This document shows positions 1-8,485 of a stretch of 64,000 nt of DNA, one piece after another; position 1 is the first letter of the stretch; each line of letters opens with the position of its first letter. This DNA comes from an endosymbiont 'TC1' of Trimyema compressum (GTDB lineage Bacteria > Bacillota > TC1), in assembly GCF_001584725.1 (NCBI RefSeq), contig NZ_CP014606.1:372001-436000 (forward strand), read 5' to 3'. Under the pieces are notes generated by a model, which worked only from the letters and a program-made list of their open reading frames with translations, made no database searches and had not been told where the DNA came from. The position numbers were made by a program, and so were the translations under genes.

Positions 1-462
1 AAAGAGGCCACCCATCACTGCTCCGCCTATATGATTGGTCGTTCTAGTCAATATGAATTTTGTGATGATAATGGAGAACCAAGTGGCAGTGCAGGATTCC
101 CAATTTTAAATGCTATTAAAAGCTATGGGGTGACCAATACTCTAGTCATTGTAACACGGGGGTATTATGGCGGTAAAAAACTAGGGGTTCGTGGCCTAAT
201 TGAAGCTTATGGTAGATGTGCAAAGGAGGTCCTTGAATTAAGTGGAAAAATACAGTGGCTGGAAATGGTGTATCTATTAGTAATAACCCCATATCAAAGT
301 GTAGATTCCATTATGCACTATTTAGATAAAAATGAGATTAAACCAGTTTATAAGGATTTTCAACAGTTTGTTACTTTTAAAATTGAATTACCTGAAAAGC
401 AATATGCTGAGTTTTCAAATTTCTTACAGCAATTTCATGATGTAACATTTTCTAAAATATAA
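1..462 (+). CDS. YigZ/IMPACT family protein, 5' end cut by window
   Basis: The reading frame is open from base 1, so the N-terminus lies outside the window; the first ATG at 31 is internal. The visible part carries the UPF0029/IMPACT N-domain signature: an ATHHCSAY-like stretch, DDNGEPSGSAGFPIL and VTRGYYGGKKLG(V)RGLIEAYG, close to the family consensus DDGEPSGTAG and RYFGGIKLG. About 70 residues of a C-terminal ferredoxin-like domain follow (DUF1949 in the family). In other bacteria YigZ proteins are linked to translation or elongation-factor binding, but the biochemical role is unclear. The gene ends 41 bases before the YlbF-like gene, with no terminator seen between them. Confidence 0.85.
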   Translation, partial: KEATHHCSAYMIGRSSQYEFCDDNGEPSGSAGFPILNAIKSYGVTNTLVIVTRGYYGGKKLGVRGLIEAYGRCAKEVLELSGKIQWLEMVYLLVITPYQSVDSIMHYLDKNEIKPVYKDFQQFVTFKIELPEKQYAEFSNFLQQFHDVTFSKI

Positions 463-503
463 AAAAGTGTTATAATGAAAAATAAGGGAAAGGGGGAAGT
501 CTT

Positions 504-860
504 TTGTCAATAAGAGAGAAAAAAGAAGAACTTCTAAATGCAATTAAAGTATCTAAAGAATATATGGCCTTTGAGGATGCTAAAAGGGACTTATCATCCT
601 ATCCAGATCAAGGTTCTTTTTTAGATGAATATAAACAACTTTTACTAGAAAGCCAATTAGAACAGTTGTTAGGTGGTGGCTCAAATTCAAATTTACAAGA
701 GAAAATGGAAGTGATGTATGAGGAGCTTTCCAAACACGAAGTAATCAACCGTTATTTAATTGCTGAGTATCAGTTGAAAAATGTTTTAACTAATATTTAT
801 AAAGACTTAAATCATATTGTTGAGTATAGTGAAAGCGACAACCGCTTTTTCTTTAGTTAA
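504..860 (+). CDS. YlbF/YmcA-family protein
   Basis: This encodes a 118-residue, highly charged, mostly helical protein. The length and pattern (VSKEYMAFEDAKRDLSSYP, then a long middle helix, then NRYLIAEYQLKNVLTNIY) fit the Com_YlbF family. In Bacillus such proteins work with YmcA and YaaT to modulate RNase Y and Spo0A phosphorylation; whether that holds here is inference. The start is TTG at 504, chosen because a purine-rich Shine-Dalgarno (AAAGGGGGAAG) sits just upstream and no better start exists. A 19-base gap separates it from the next gene, so the two are probably cotranscribed. Confidence 0.72.
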   Translation: MSIREKKEELLNAIKVSKEYMAFEDAKRDLSSYPDQGSFLDEYKQLLLESQLEQLLGGGSNSNLQEKMEVMYEELSKHEVINRYLIAEYQLKNVLTNIYKDLNHIVEYSESDNRFFFS

Positions 861-879
861 ATAAGGAGATAGATAATAA

Positions 880-1536
880 ATGAGTGTGTCAAATAATAAA
901 AGAAAAAGAATTATTCAAATTTTTGCTATTGGTATGGCATTAATATTTTTTGCAGGAATATTAATGGGTGCTATTGGCTGTATGGCTATGCCTAAAAAGA
1001 CGCCTCAAACTGCTAATACACAGCCTTCAAATTATGAGAATTTAGCTGCATCAGATGGGGATTTAGAAGCTACTTTAAATGCTATTAATCAATATCAAAA
1101 CAATATTAATGAAAATCCTGAAAGTGTTCCAGATTTAATTGGCATTGCTCAAAAATATACCTTGCTAGCTTCAACCTATGAAAAGCAAGGTAATATGGAA
1201 TTGAGAAATGATGCTTACAATAAATCAATTCCATTCTATGTGTTGATTGGAGAAAAGAGCCCTGAAACTAAGATTGCAGCAGATTATAGAATTGCAGAAG
1301 CTTATGGAAAAGTTGGTAATCTTGAGGAAGCAGAAGTTCGTTATCAAAAACTGCTAGAAACAGAGGTTGCTTCAGACCAAGTATCTATTTATCTTACTTA
1401 TGGTTCTTTTTTAAGAAATGATAAAAAAGATGAAGCTGGAGCCCAGGTGTATTTTGATAAAGCATTAGAAGCTTCAAAGACGGATGATCAAAAGAAACAA
1501 GTTCAAACAATGATTGATACAATTAAATCCAAATAA
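880..1536 (+). CDS. membrane-anchored TPR-like protein
   Basis: The 218-residue product has a short basic N-terminus (NNKRKRIIQ), one hydrophobic segment at about residues 11-34, then a soluble part. That part reads as helical repeats of TPR type (for example DYRIAEAYGKVGNLEEAEVRYQKLLE followed by YLTYGSFLRNDKKDEAGAQVYFDKALE). The layout predicts a single-pass membrane protein with an extracytoplasmic scaffold. The partner is unknown. The Shine-Dalgarno TAAGGAGA lies about 12 bases before the ATG. A strong terminator follows at 1550, ending this transcription unit before the dcw cluster. Confidence 0.6.
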   Translation: MSVSNNKRKRIIQIFAIGMALIFFAGILMGAIGCMAMPKKTPQTANTQPSNYENLAASDGDLEATLNAINQYQNNINENPESVPDLIGIAQKYTLLASTYEKQGNMELRNDAYNKSIPFYVLIGEKSPETKIAADYRIAEAYGKVGNLEEAEVRYQKLLETEVASDQVSIYLTYGSFLRNDKKDEAGAQVYFDKALEASKTDDQKKQVQTMIDTIKSK

Positions 1537-1549
1537 CTTCAACTTATTA

Positions 1550-1578
1550 AACCTTCTGTAATTTTACAGAAGGTTTTT
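1550..1578 (+). terminator. intrinsic terminator
   Basis: AACCTTCTGT pairs with ACAGAAGGTT around a six-base loop and is followed by a T run. It separates the TPR-like gene from the mraZ promoter. Confidence 0.88.
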
Positions 1579-1582
1579 CTAT

Positions 1583-1624
1583 GGGGTGAAAAGTGGTGAA
1601 AAGTGGGACTAATTATGATATAAT
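1583..1624 (+). promoter_or_regulatory. mraZ promoter with three MraZ-type boxes
   Basis: Three near-identical units spaced exactly 10 bases apart (GGGGTGAAAA, GTGGTGAAAA, GTGGGACTAA; 1583-1612) match the known MraZ operator design of tandem GTGG/TGGG boxes at one helical turn. They overlap a -35-like GTGAAA (1596-1601), which is 17 bases from a perfect TATAAT (1619-1624). This predicts autoregulation of the division cluster by MraZ. The operator type is established knowledge; binding here is inferred. Confidence 0.82.
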
Positions 1625-1646
1625 GTGCTAGTAGGTGGTGAGAGTG

Positions 1647-2033
1647 TTGTTACCCTTTTTAGGTGAGTATTATCATAGTGTAGATTCAAAAGGCAGGATG
1701 ATTATCCCTTCCAAATTCAGAGACGGCTTTGTAGAGATATTTTATTTGTGTAAAGGATTTGAAGACTGTCTGATGATTTTAAGTTCTAATGAAGTTCAGA
1801 AAATTGAAACTAAAATTAAGGAAACACATCTCACTAATAAGGATATAAGGCAGTTTATGAGAATCTTTTTCTCAGGTATGGTAGATGTAAGTTTTGATCC
1901 CCAAGGCCGGATATTGATTCCCAAATCCCTTAGAGCTTTTGCTGGTATCGATAAGGAAGCTGCCGTTGTGGGAACAGGACTTTACTTGGAAATATGGCAA
2001 AGAGAAAAATGGAGGAGGAAAATAGGACGATGA
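1647..2033 (+). CDS. mraZ: MraZ regulator, C-terminus frameshifted
   Basis: This is the transcriptional regulator of the dcw cluster and binds DNA as a ring of SpoVT/AbrB-like domains. Both halves are visible: GEYYHSVDSKGRMIIPSKFR at the start and DPQGRILIPKSLRAFAGIDKEAAVVG near the middle. TTG 1647 gives MLPFLGEYYHSVD and follows the purine-rich GGTGGTGAG; GTG 1644 is the alternative. The frame stops at 2033, but after the AAAAA run near 2005-2009 another frame continues with MEEENRTMMDSNRNQFDYVL and ends at 2092, overlapping rsmH as dcw genes usually do. The family is about 143 residues, so a 1-base indel seems to have replaced the last ~27 residues. This could be a sequencing error or a real truncation. 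Confidence 0.85.
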   Translation: MLPFLGEYYHSVDSKGRMIIPSKFRDGFVEIFYLCKGFEDCLMILSSNEVQKIETKIKETHLTNKDIRQFMRIFFSGMVDVSFDPQGRILIPKSLRAFAGIDKEAAVVGTGLYLEIWQREKWRRKIGR

Positions 2034-2081
2034 TGGATAGCAATAGAAATCAATTTGATTATGTTTTAGAGGCATTAAATA

Positions 2082-3008
2082 ATGAAGCATGAGTCAGTTT
2101 TACTTAAAGAATCAATTGAAGCTTTAAATATTAAAAAAAAGGGTATTTATGTTGATGGAACATTAGGTGGTGGTGGCCATAGTGCAAAAATTGCTGAGGC
2201 TTTAGAGGGAACAGGACAGTTGATTGTAATTGATCAAGATCCTTATGCTATTGGCCGTGGCAAAGAGCGCTTAAAAGCTTATAACAATATTACTTTTGTT
2301 GAAAATAATTTTTCAAATATTGCTATTATTTTAGAGAACTTAAATATTGAAAAAATAGATGGATTTTTAATGGATCTAGGCGTTTCTTCTTTTCAATTAG
2401 ATGATGGGCAAAGAGGCTTTAGCTATCATAAAGATGCTGCTCTGGATATGCGTATGAATCCTAATATTGCTGTAACGGCAGCCCGCATTATCAATAGCTA
2501 CTCAAAAGAAGATTTGGCTCAAATATTTAGACTGTATGGTGAAGAACCTTTTGCTTGGCAAATTGCTAAAAATATTGAAAAAAAAAGAAGTATAAAGCCG
2601 ATAGAAAATACTTTAGAGTTAGTTGAAATTATTAAAGAATCGATGACTGAAAAAGAAAAAAAGAAAAAAGGACATCCTGGTAAAAGGGTATTTCAAGCGT
2701 TGAGGATTGAAGTAAATAGAGAGTTAAGTGCTTTAGAAAAAGCATTAGAAGACAGTGAAAAATATTTATCAATTGGTGGAAGATTAGTTGTTATTACTTT
2801 TCATTCTCTTGAGGATAGAATTGTAAAACACTTTATTAAGGATAAAGAAAAACCATGTAAGTGTCCACCGGATTTTCCAGTATGTACCTGCGGAAAAGTG
2901 AGCACATTAAGAAATGTGACAAGAAAAGTAATTTTGCCTGCTGAGGATGAGTTAGTAAGGAATAATAGAGCTCGAAGTGCAAAATTAAGAGTGGCAGAAA
3001 AGATCTAG
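2082..3008 (+). CDS. rsmH: 16S rRNA (cytosine(1402)-N(4))-methyltransferase
   Basis: RsmH (MraW) uses SAM to N4-methylate C1402 in the ribosomal P site. The 308-residue protein opens with HESVLLKESIEAL. It shows the SAM loop DGTLGGGGHSAKI at about residues 25-37, DLGVSSFQLDDGQRGFSY, the family marker RVFQALRIEVNREL and VVITFHSLEDRIVKHF, and ends with the usual NNRARSAKLRVAEK. Length is normal. It begins 10 bases before the end of the ancestral mraZ frame and sits 10 bases ahead of the ftsL-like gene, the standard order in Gram-positive dcw clusters. Confidence 0.96.
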   Translation: MKHESVLLKESIEALNIKKKGIYVDGTLGGGGHSAKIAEALEGTGQLIVIDQDPYAIGRGKERLKAYNNITFVENNFSNIAIILENLNIEKIDGFLMDLGVSSFQLDDGQRGFSYHKDAALDMRMNPNIAVTAARIINSYSKEDLAQIFRLYGEEPFAWQIAKNIEKKRSIKPIENTLELVEIIKESMTEKEKKKKGHPGKRVFQALRIEVNRELSALEKALEDSEKYLSIGGRLVVITFHSLEDRIVKHFIKDKEKPCKCPPDFPVCTCGKVSTLRNVTRKVILPAEDELVRNNRARSAKLRVAEKI

Positions 3009-3018
3009 GGGGATTAAT

Positions 3019-3408
3019 ATGCCGGTAGTTAGAAAAAAGAAAAGAGGAACAGCAATTTATACTAAACTTGCTATTATCCTTTTAGTGTCTTTATTCCTCT
3101 TTGTTACCATAAGAGGCGTATCGTCTAATTTTAACCAAGAAAAATTAAGATTAGAAAAAGAAGCCCACTCCTTGGCCAGTTCCAATGAGTGGATAAAATA
3201 TGAAATTAATGATAAAATATCTTTAGATAACCTTGAAAAGTATGTCTCAGGAGCAGGGATGGCAGAAGCTACAAAAGAACAAATTAAAGTAGTTATTGTG
3301 GATAAGAATAAAATTAATCCTCCACCTGTTGTTGCAGCGGAAAAAGAAGAGTCGTTTTTTGATAGTATAAAAAGAACCATAGGGGAATTTTTCAATGGAC
3401 AGCAATAA
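3019..3408 (+). CDS. ftsL: FtsL-like cell division protein
   Basis: The 129-residue protein sits in the ftsL slot between rsmH and the division PBP. It has a basic cytoplasmic tail (VVRKKKRGTAIYTK), one membrane span at about residues 15-33 and then a heptad-patterned outer segment ending in a charged tail. FtsL sequences diverge strongly, so the name rests on topology, size and position. FtsL works with FtsB/DivIC and FtsQ to activate FtsW and the PBP at the septum. The Shine-Dalgarno GGGGGATT precedes the ATG. Its 3' end overlaps the PBP start by 14 bases, implying coupled translation. Confidence 0.72.
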   Translation: MPVVRKKKRGTAIYTKLAIILLVSLFLFVTIRGVSSNFNQEKLRLEKEAHSLASSNEWIKYEINDKISLDNLEKYVSGAGMAEATKEQIKVVIVDKNKINPPPVVAAEKEESFFDSIKRTIGEFFNGQQ

Positions 3409-5617
3409 TGAAGAAAATCAGAAAATAGAAGAAATTAAACGAACAAGAGCGAATAGAAAACGAAAACAAGGAAAAGAATCTAAACCATGGACAGAAGGAC
3501 AAAGAGTCCGGGTTGTATTTATAGTCGTTGGGGTTCTTTTTCTTCTTGTCGTTGGTAGAATTGTCCATGTTCAACTAATAATGGGAGGGACACTTAAATC
3601 CGAAAGCTTGAGCTTGAGGCAGACTCAAGAAGCTATTAAGGCTAAAAGAGGCAGTGTTTTAGATGCAAATGGTGAAGAGCTCGCTGTTGATGCGTCTGTT
3701 TATTCTTTATGGGTAGATGCAAATCAGTTTAGAAGCCAACTTGCAAAGAAGAATGTTAATAAAAAAGTTATAGCACAAGAGCTTTCAAAGGCTTTGAGTC
3801 CAGAAGGCGTTATAGGTATGACACCTGAAGAAGTCCTTCAAAAAATTGAACAAAACAGTGGTTTTGTTTGGATAAAGAAAAAACTTTCTTTTCAAGAAGT
3901 AGAAGCAGTTAAGGAGTTAGGGTATTCAGCTCTAGTATTTCAGGAAGAAAGTAGAAGACACTATCCAAAAGGTGTTACAGGCGGGAATTTAATTGGATTT
4001 GTTAATGATTCAGGAGTTGGTGCTGCAGGCGTTGAATCTTCCTATAATGATATTTTAAGTGGTACTGATGGACTTATTGAAGGACAAAAAGATGGCAAAC
4101 AAAATTTTCTACAAGATACAACTAATACTATTCGAGAGCCCGTTGATGGTAAAAATGTACAGTTAACAATTGATTTGAGAGTACAACATATTGTGGATAA
4201 AGAAATGAATAAAATTATTTCAGAATTAAGCCCACAAAAAGCTAGCATTGTTGTCATGAGAACAAAAACAGGTGAAATATTAGGTCTTGGAGATAGCGGT
4301 GTTTATGATCCTAACAATTTTAGAGAAACTAATAGTGCTCTATTTAGCGTAAAAGCTTTTCAAGAAGCTTATGAGCCTGGTTCAACAATGAAGCCTGTAA
4401 TGGCTGCTTCAGCTATTAATGAAGGTGTTGTAACACCACAACAAACTGCATTTTATGACAATGGTTTTAGAACCATTGATGACCATATTATCCGTTGCTG
4501 GATTTATCCAAGTAGTCATGGTTATGAAAGTTTAACAGATGGTATGGCCAATTCTTGTAATCCTGTATTTATGGATACCGCTAAACTATTAAGAGACGCT
4601 AATCCAGAAGCTTGGTATAAGTATCTGGATAAGTTTGGTTTCGGTAAAAAAACAGCTGTTAATTTTGCTGGTGAAGCATCAGGTATTTTACCTGCAAATA
4701 ATGCTTATATTTTCCATGCTACTTCTGCTATTGGGCAAGGTATTAGTGCTAGCCCAATTCAGATGGCTACTGCAATTTCTGCTATTGGCAATAAAGGCAG
4801 AATAGTTGAACCTAGATTGGTAAAAAGCATTACCAATAGTGCTGGTGAAGTTATAGAAAAAAAAGAGACTGTTCTGGGGGAACAAGTTGTCAGTGAGGAA
4901 GCAGCCATTCAAACAATGGATATGATGAAGACTGTTGTAGAACGACCAGGTGCTACAGGTATTTCAGGCAAGCTCGATGGCATTGAATCTGTAGCTAAGA
5001 CTGGTACCGCTGAAAAATCTGATACTTCTGGTAAGTATGTTAAGGATAAATATATTATTTCCTTTGTAGGGATGGCACCTTATCCAAATCCTGAATTCAC
5101 AGTATTAGTTATTATTGATGAGCCTACAAAAGGTGGCGGTTCAAGTAGTACTGTAGGTCCTTACTATAAGAGTGTCATGGAAGAAGTCATTAAGACTTTA
5201 ACAGCAGATAATGTTGCCATTGATGAAAATGTGGCACCAACTGTAATTAATAGTGAGATAATAATGCCTGATTTAACTGGTATGACGGCTAATTACGCTA
5301 AAAACTTTTTAAAAGAAAAAGGTATAATACTTGAAGAAGATGCAAAAGGTAATATTGTAAGTCAAAGCAAAAAGGCTGGGGAAAAAATTAAAACAGATTC
5401 TTCAGTAACTGTAAAAATTGAAGATAAAGGGTTAGTTGCTGGACAAGTAGTAATGGTTGATTTTACTGGCTTAAGATTACCAGATGTTATGGCTAGAAAA
5501 GAGATTATGGGTATCAAAGTAGAAATGAGTGGTACGGGAAAAGTTGTTTCACAAAATGTACCTCCTGGCACCATTTTCAATCAAGGTGATGCATTGCAAT
5601 TGAAATTTGCTGAATAA
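3395..5617 (+). CDS. PASTA-domain division/sporulation penicillin-binding protein (PBP2x/SpoVD type)
   Basis: This is a 740-residue class B transpeptidase that crosslinks septal (or spore cortex) peptidoglycan with FtsW/SpoVE. In order: a charged cytoplasmic tail, a membrane span at about 37-57 (VVFIVVGVLFLLVVGRIVHV), a dimerisation domain, and a transpeptidase domain with the active-site serine in EPGSTMKP, SCN, and KTGTAEK. Two PASTA repeats follow at about 623-680 and 685-740. PASTA repeats fit both PBP2x-like and SpoVD proteins, and the sequence alone does not decide between them. ATG at 3395 overlaps ftsL. The gene is intact. Confidence 0.93.
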   Translation: MDSNNEENQKIEEIKRTRANRKRKQGKESKPWTEGQRVRVVFIVVGVLFLLVVGRIVHVQLIMGGTLKSESLSLRQTQEAIKAKRGSVLDANGEELAVDASVYSLWVDANQFRSQLAKKNVNKKVIAQELSKALSPEGVIGMTPEEVLQKIEQNSGFVWIKKKLSFQEVEAVKELGYSALVFQEESRRHYPKGVTGGNLIGFVNDSGVGAAGVESSYNDILSGTDGLIEGQKDGKQNFLQDTTNTIREPVDGKNVQLTIDLRVQHIVDKEMNKIISELSPQKASIVVMRTKTGEILGLGDSGVYDPNNFRETNSALFSVKAFQEAYEPGSTMKPVMAASAINEGVVTPQQTAFYDNGFRTIDDHIIRCWIYPSSHGYESLTDGMANSCNPVFMDTAKLLRDANPEAWYKYLDKFGFGKKTAVNFAGEASGILPANNAYIFHATSAIGQGISASPIQMATAISAIGNKGRIVEPRLVKSITNSAGEVIEKKETVLGEQVVSEEAAIQTMDMMKTVVERPGATGISGKLDGIESVAKTGTAEKSDTSGKYVKDKYIISFVGMAPYPNPEFTVLVIIDEPTKGGGSSSTVGPYYKSVMEEVIKTLTADNVAIDENVAPTVINSEIIMPDLTGMTANYAKNFLKEKGIILEEDAKGNIVSQSKKAGEKIKTDSSVTVKIEDKGLVAGQVVMVDFTGLRLPDVMARKEIMGIKVEMSGTGKVVSQNVPPGTIFNQGDALQLKFAE

Positions 5618-5638
5618 AATAGAATGAGGTAATAATAG

Positions 5639-7099
5639 ATGGATTTAAAACAGGTTTTAAAAGATTTGTCGTATACGTTAATCCAGGGTTCTTTAGACAC
5701 TACAATTATTGGTGTTGAATATGATTCTAGAGCTGTGAAAAAGCAAAGCCTTTTTGTAGCAATTGAAGGATATGCAACGGATGGGCACAAGTATATAGAA
5801 GTTGCTATAGAAAATGGAGCAAGTACTATTGTTTTAGAAAAAACATTTGATTATAGATCTTTTCCAGATGTTACTTTTATCGAAATGGCAAATACGAGAA
5901 GAGGACTTGCTCAAATTAGCAGTAATTTTTTTGGTAATCCTGGACAAGACATTACTGTATTTGGTGTAACAGGGACTAATGGAAAAACTTCTATTACTTA
6001 TTTATTAAAACATATTCTAAAGAATGTTGGTAGTAAAGTTGGGGTTGTAGGAACTATTGAAAATCAAATAGGTGAGGCAATAGTACCCAGCGAAGTTACA
6101 ACGCCTGAATCAAGGGATTTACAATATTTGTTGAGAAGGATGGTTGATGAGGGCTGTAATTATTGTGTAATGGAAGCTTCGAGTCATGCTTTGTATTTAG
6201 ATAGAGTATATGGGGTACCTTTTTCTGCTGGTATTTTTACTAATTTGACACAAGACCATCTGGATTTTCACGATTCATTAGAATCTTATCTAGAAGCTAA
6301 AAAAATACTTTTTCATTCTTTAAAAGAAGATGGTTTTGCTGTAATTAATTTTGATGACCCTGCATCAGAAAGTATTCTCAAAGATTATCAAGGCAAATAT
6401 GTTACTTATGGTATTCATAAATCCTGTGACTTTAGAGCAGAAAATATTGTTATGGATTTATTTGGAACAAGATACGAATTAAACTATAATGGTTATAAAC
6501 TAACTGTTCATTTAAAATTAATTGGAGAATTCAGTATTTATAATTCCTTAGGTGCAATTGCTACTGCTTTAACCTATGGATTACCTGCTGACAAAGTATT
6601 AGAGGGTGTAAGTCAGGTTACAGTAAATGGTCGTTTTCAATTAGTTGATGGTGCTAAAGATTTTGCAGTCGTTGTTGATTATGCTCATACCCCTGATGGT
6701 TTGTTAAATGTACTTCAAACTGGAAGGAAATTAACAGCAGGAAGAGTCATAGGAGTCTTTGGTTGCGGTGGTGACAGGGATAAGAAAAAGAGACCCATTA
6801 TGGGTAGAATTGGTGGAGAAAATAGCGATATAGTTATTATTACTTCAGACAATCCAAGAACTGAAGATCCTGATTCAATTATTAATATGATTGAGGTAGG
6901 GGTACAGGAAGTTAACAATAATTACTATAAAATTGAAAACAGAAAAGAAGCTATAAAAAAAGCCATTGAAATTGCTAGAAAAGACGATATTATTATCATC
7001 GCTGGTAAAGGACATGAAGACTATCAGATTCTAGGCAAAACAAAATATCCTTTTAGCGACGTTGAAATTGCTAAAAAAATTTTGGAGAAGGTGGATTGA
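5639..7099 (+). CDS. murE: UDP-MurNAc-tripeptide synthetase, meso-diaminopimelate type
   Basis: MurE adds the third amino acid to UDP-MurNAc-L-Ala-D-Glu, using ATP, in the cytoplasm. The 486-residue protein shows the Mur ligase ATP loop GVTGTNGKTSITYLL at about residues 109-123, the TTPES substrate motif, DYAHTPDGL and, decisive for specificity, SDNPRTEDP: the DNPR motif marks meso-DAP enzymes, whereas lysine-adding enzymes differ there. This predicts a DAP-type cell wall. It starts 21 bases after the PBP gene and ends 3 bases before murF, inside one long transcription unit. Confidence 0.95.
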   Translation: MDLKQVLKDLSYTLIQGSLDTTIIGVEYDSRAVKKQSLFVAIEGYATDGHKYIEVAIENGASTIVLEKTFDYRSFPDVTFIEMANTRRGLAQISSNFFGNPGQDITVFGVTGTNGKTSITYLLKHILKNVGSKVGVVGTIENQIGEAIVPSEVTTPESRDLQYLLRRMVDEGCNYCVMEASSHALYLDRVYGVPFSAGIFTNLTQDHLDFHDSLESYLEAKKILFHSLKEDGFAVINFDDPASESILKDYQGKYVTYGIHKSCDFRAENIVMDLFGTRYELNYNGYKLTVHLKLIGEFSIYNSLGAIATALTYGLPADKVLEGVSQVTVNGRFQLVDGAKDFAVVVDYAHTPDGLLNVLQTGRKLTAGRVIGVFGCGGDRDKKKRPIMGRIGGENSDIVIITSDNPRTEDPDSIINMIEVGVQEVNNNYYKIENRKEAIKKAIEIARKDDIIIIAGKGHEDYQILGKTKYPFSDVEIAKKILEKVD

Positions 7100-7102
7100 A
7101 AA

Positions 7103-8467
7103 ATGATTGGAAATTTAAAGGAAATTAAAGAAATTTTAGGAGTTGAGCCATTCCTAGGAGATGAAAAGGTCAAAGTCGAATCTGTTTCTATAGATACGAG
7201 AACCCTGACAAAGGGAGCTGTGTTTGTAGCTTTGTCAGGTGAGTTTTTTAATGGTAATGATTATATTGATATTGCTGTTGACAAAGGCGCTGTAGCAGTG
7301 GTATCTACAGAGCATGAAGAGATTAAAATCCCTTTAATTAAAGTTGAAGATGCTATAAAAGCTTACCAGAAAATTGCCAATTACTATAGAAATCGAGAAG
7401 GTTTCAAAGTGGTGGCTATTACTGGTAGCAGCGGAAAAACAACTACTAAAGATATGGTTGCTTGTGTTTTAGAAAAAAAATTAAAAGTTAGTAAAACTTA
7501 TAAAAACAATAATAATGAAATTGGCTTACCCTATACAATTTTGTCTTCTCCTGAAAATACAGATGTCCTTGTTTTAGAAATGGGTATGAGGAGTTTAGGT
7601 GAAATTAGAACATTAACGGAGACAGCTGAACCAGATATTGGTATAATAACTAATGTTGGCATTGCTCATGTAGGAGAGCTAGGTTCAGAAGAGAATATTC
7701 TAAAAGCAAAAAGGGAACTTTTTGAGGAGATGAAGAGTAATGGCATTGCCATTATCAATGGTGAAGATAAATATACACGAGCTTTAGAAGAGAGTTTTAC
7801 TGGCGCTAAAAAAGTATTTGGTTTTCATGATAATGCTACAATTAAAGCAACAGAGATTGTTTTAGGAGAATCAATTTGCAGTTTTAAAGTAATACGAGAT
7901 GGCGAAACATATTATGCTGAACTACCATTTACAGGTGAGCATTTAATTCTAGATGCATTAGTAGCTCTGGAGACTGGAGCATTATTGGGGATTTCCATTA
8001 AACAGGGTATTGAAGCATTAAAAAAATTAGAGGTTAGTCCTGGAAGAATGTCAGTTGAAAAATTGGCAGGTAATATAACTATTTTAGATGATGTCTATAA
8101 TGCTAATCCAGATTCAACAAAAGCCTCTTTAAAAGTTTTAACTGGGTATAAAGGTAGGGAAATTGCTATTTTAGGGGATATGAGAGACCTAGGAGCATTA
8201 GAAAAGCCTTTGCATAAAGAGGTTGGTGCTTATGTTGCAAAACTTGGTATTGACTATTTAATAACAGTTGGATCTGCTTCTAATAATATTTGGCAAGGGG
8301 CTGTTGATGGTGGCATGAACAGCAACCAAGCTTTTTCATATATGACAAATGAAGATGCTTTTAAAAAACTAAATGAAATCCTTAAAGAAAACGATACAGT
8401 ATTAATTAAGGGTTCACGTTTAGTAGGCATGGAAAAAATTATTGAACTATTAAAAAAAGAAAGATAA
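7103..8467 (+). CDS. murF: UDP-MurNAc-tripeptide:D-Ala-D-Ala ligase
   Basis: MurF adds the D-Ala-D-Ala dipeptide, the last cytoplasmic step of the peptide stem. The 454-residue protein has the ATP loop AITGSSGKTTTKDM (about residues 105-118), NNEIGLPYTIL, VLEMGMRSLGEI, the DDVYNANPDSTKASL motif typical of MurF, and LGDMRDLG. Length is normal. A GAAGGTGG Shine-Dalgarno lies within the end of murE and the genes are 3 bases apart, so translation is probably coupled. Confidence 0.95.
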   Translation: MIGNLKEIKEILGVEPFLGDEKVKVESVSIDTRTLTKGAVFVALSGEFFNGNDYIDIAVDKGAVAVVSTEHEEIKIPLIKVEDAIKAYQKIANYYRNREGFKVVAITGSSGKTTTKDMVACVLEKKLKVSKTYKNNNNEIGLPYTILSSPENTDVLVLEMGMRSLGEIRTLTETAEPDIGIITNVGIAHVGELGSEENILKAKRELFEEMKSNGIAIINGEDKYTRALEESFTGAKKVFGFHDNATIKATEIVLGESICSFKVIRDGETYYAELPFTGEHLILDALVALETGALLGISIKQGIEALKKLEVSPGRMSVEKLAGNITILDDVYNANPDSTKASLKVLTGYKGREIAILGDMRDLGALEKPLHKEVGAYVAKLGIDYLITVGSASNNIWQGAVDGGMNSNQAFSYMTNEDAFKKLNEILKENDTVLIKGSRLVGMEKIIELLKKER

Positions 8468-8485
8468 ATTGGGGGATATATATAA

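Noticed and set aside
3057-3395. 112-codon minus-strand frame over ftsL
   Set aside because: Antisense shadow; no ribosome site.
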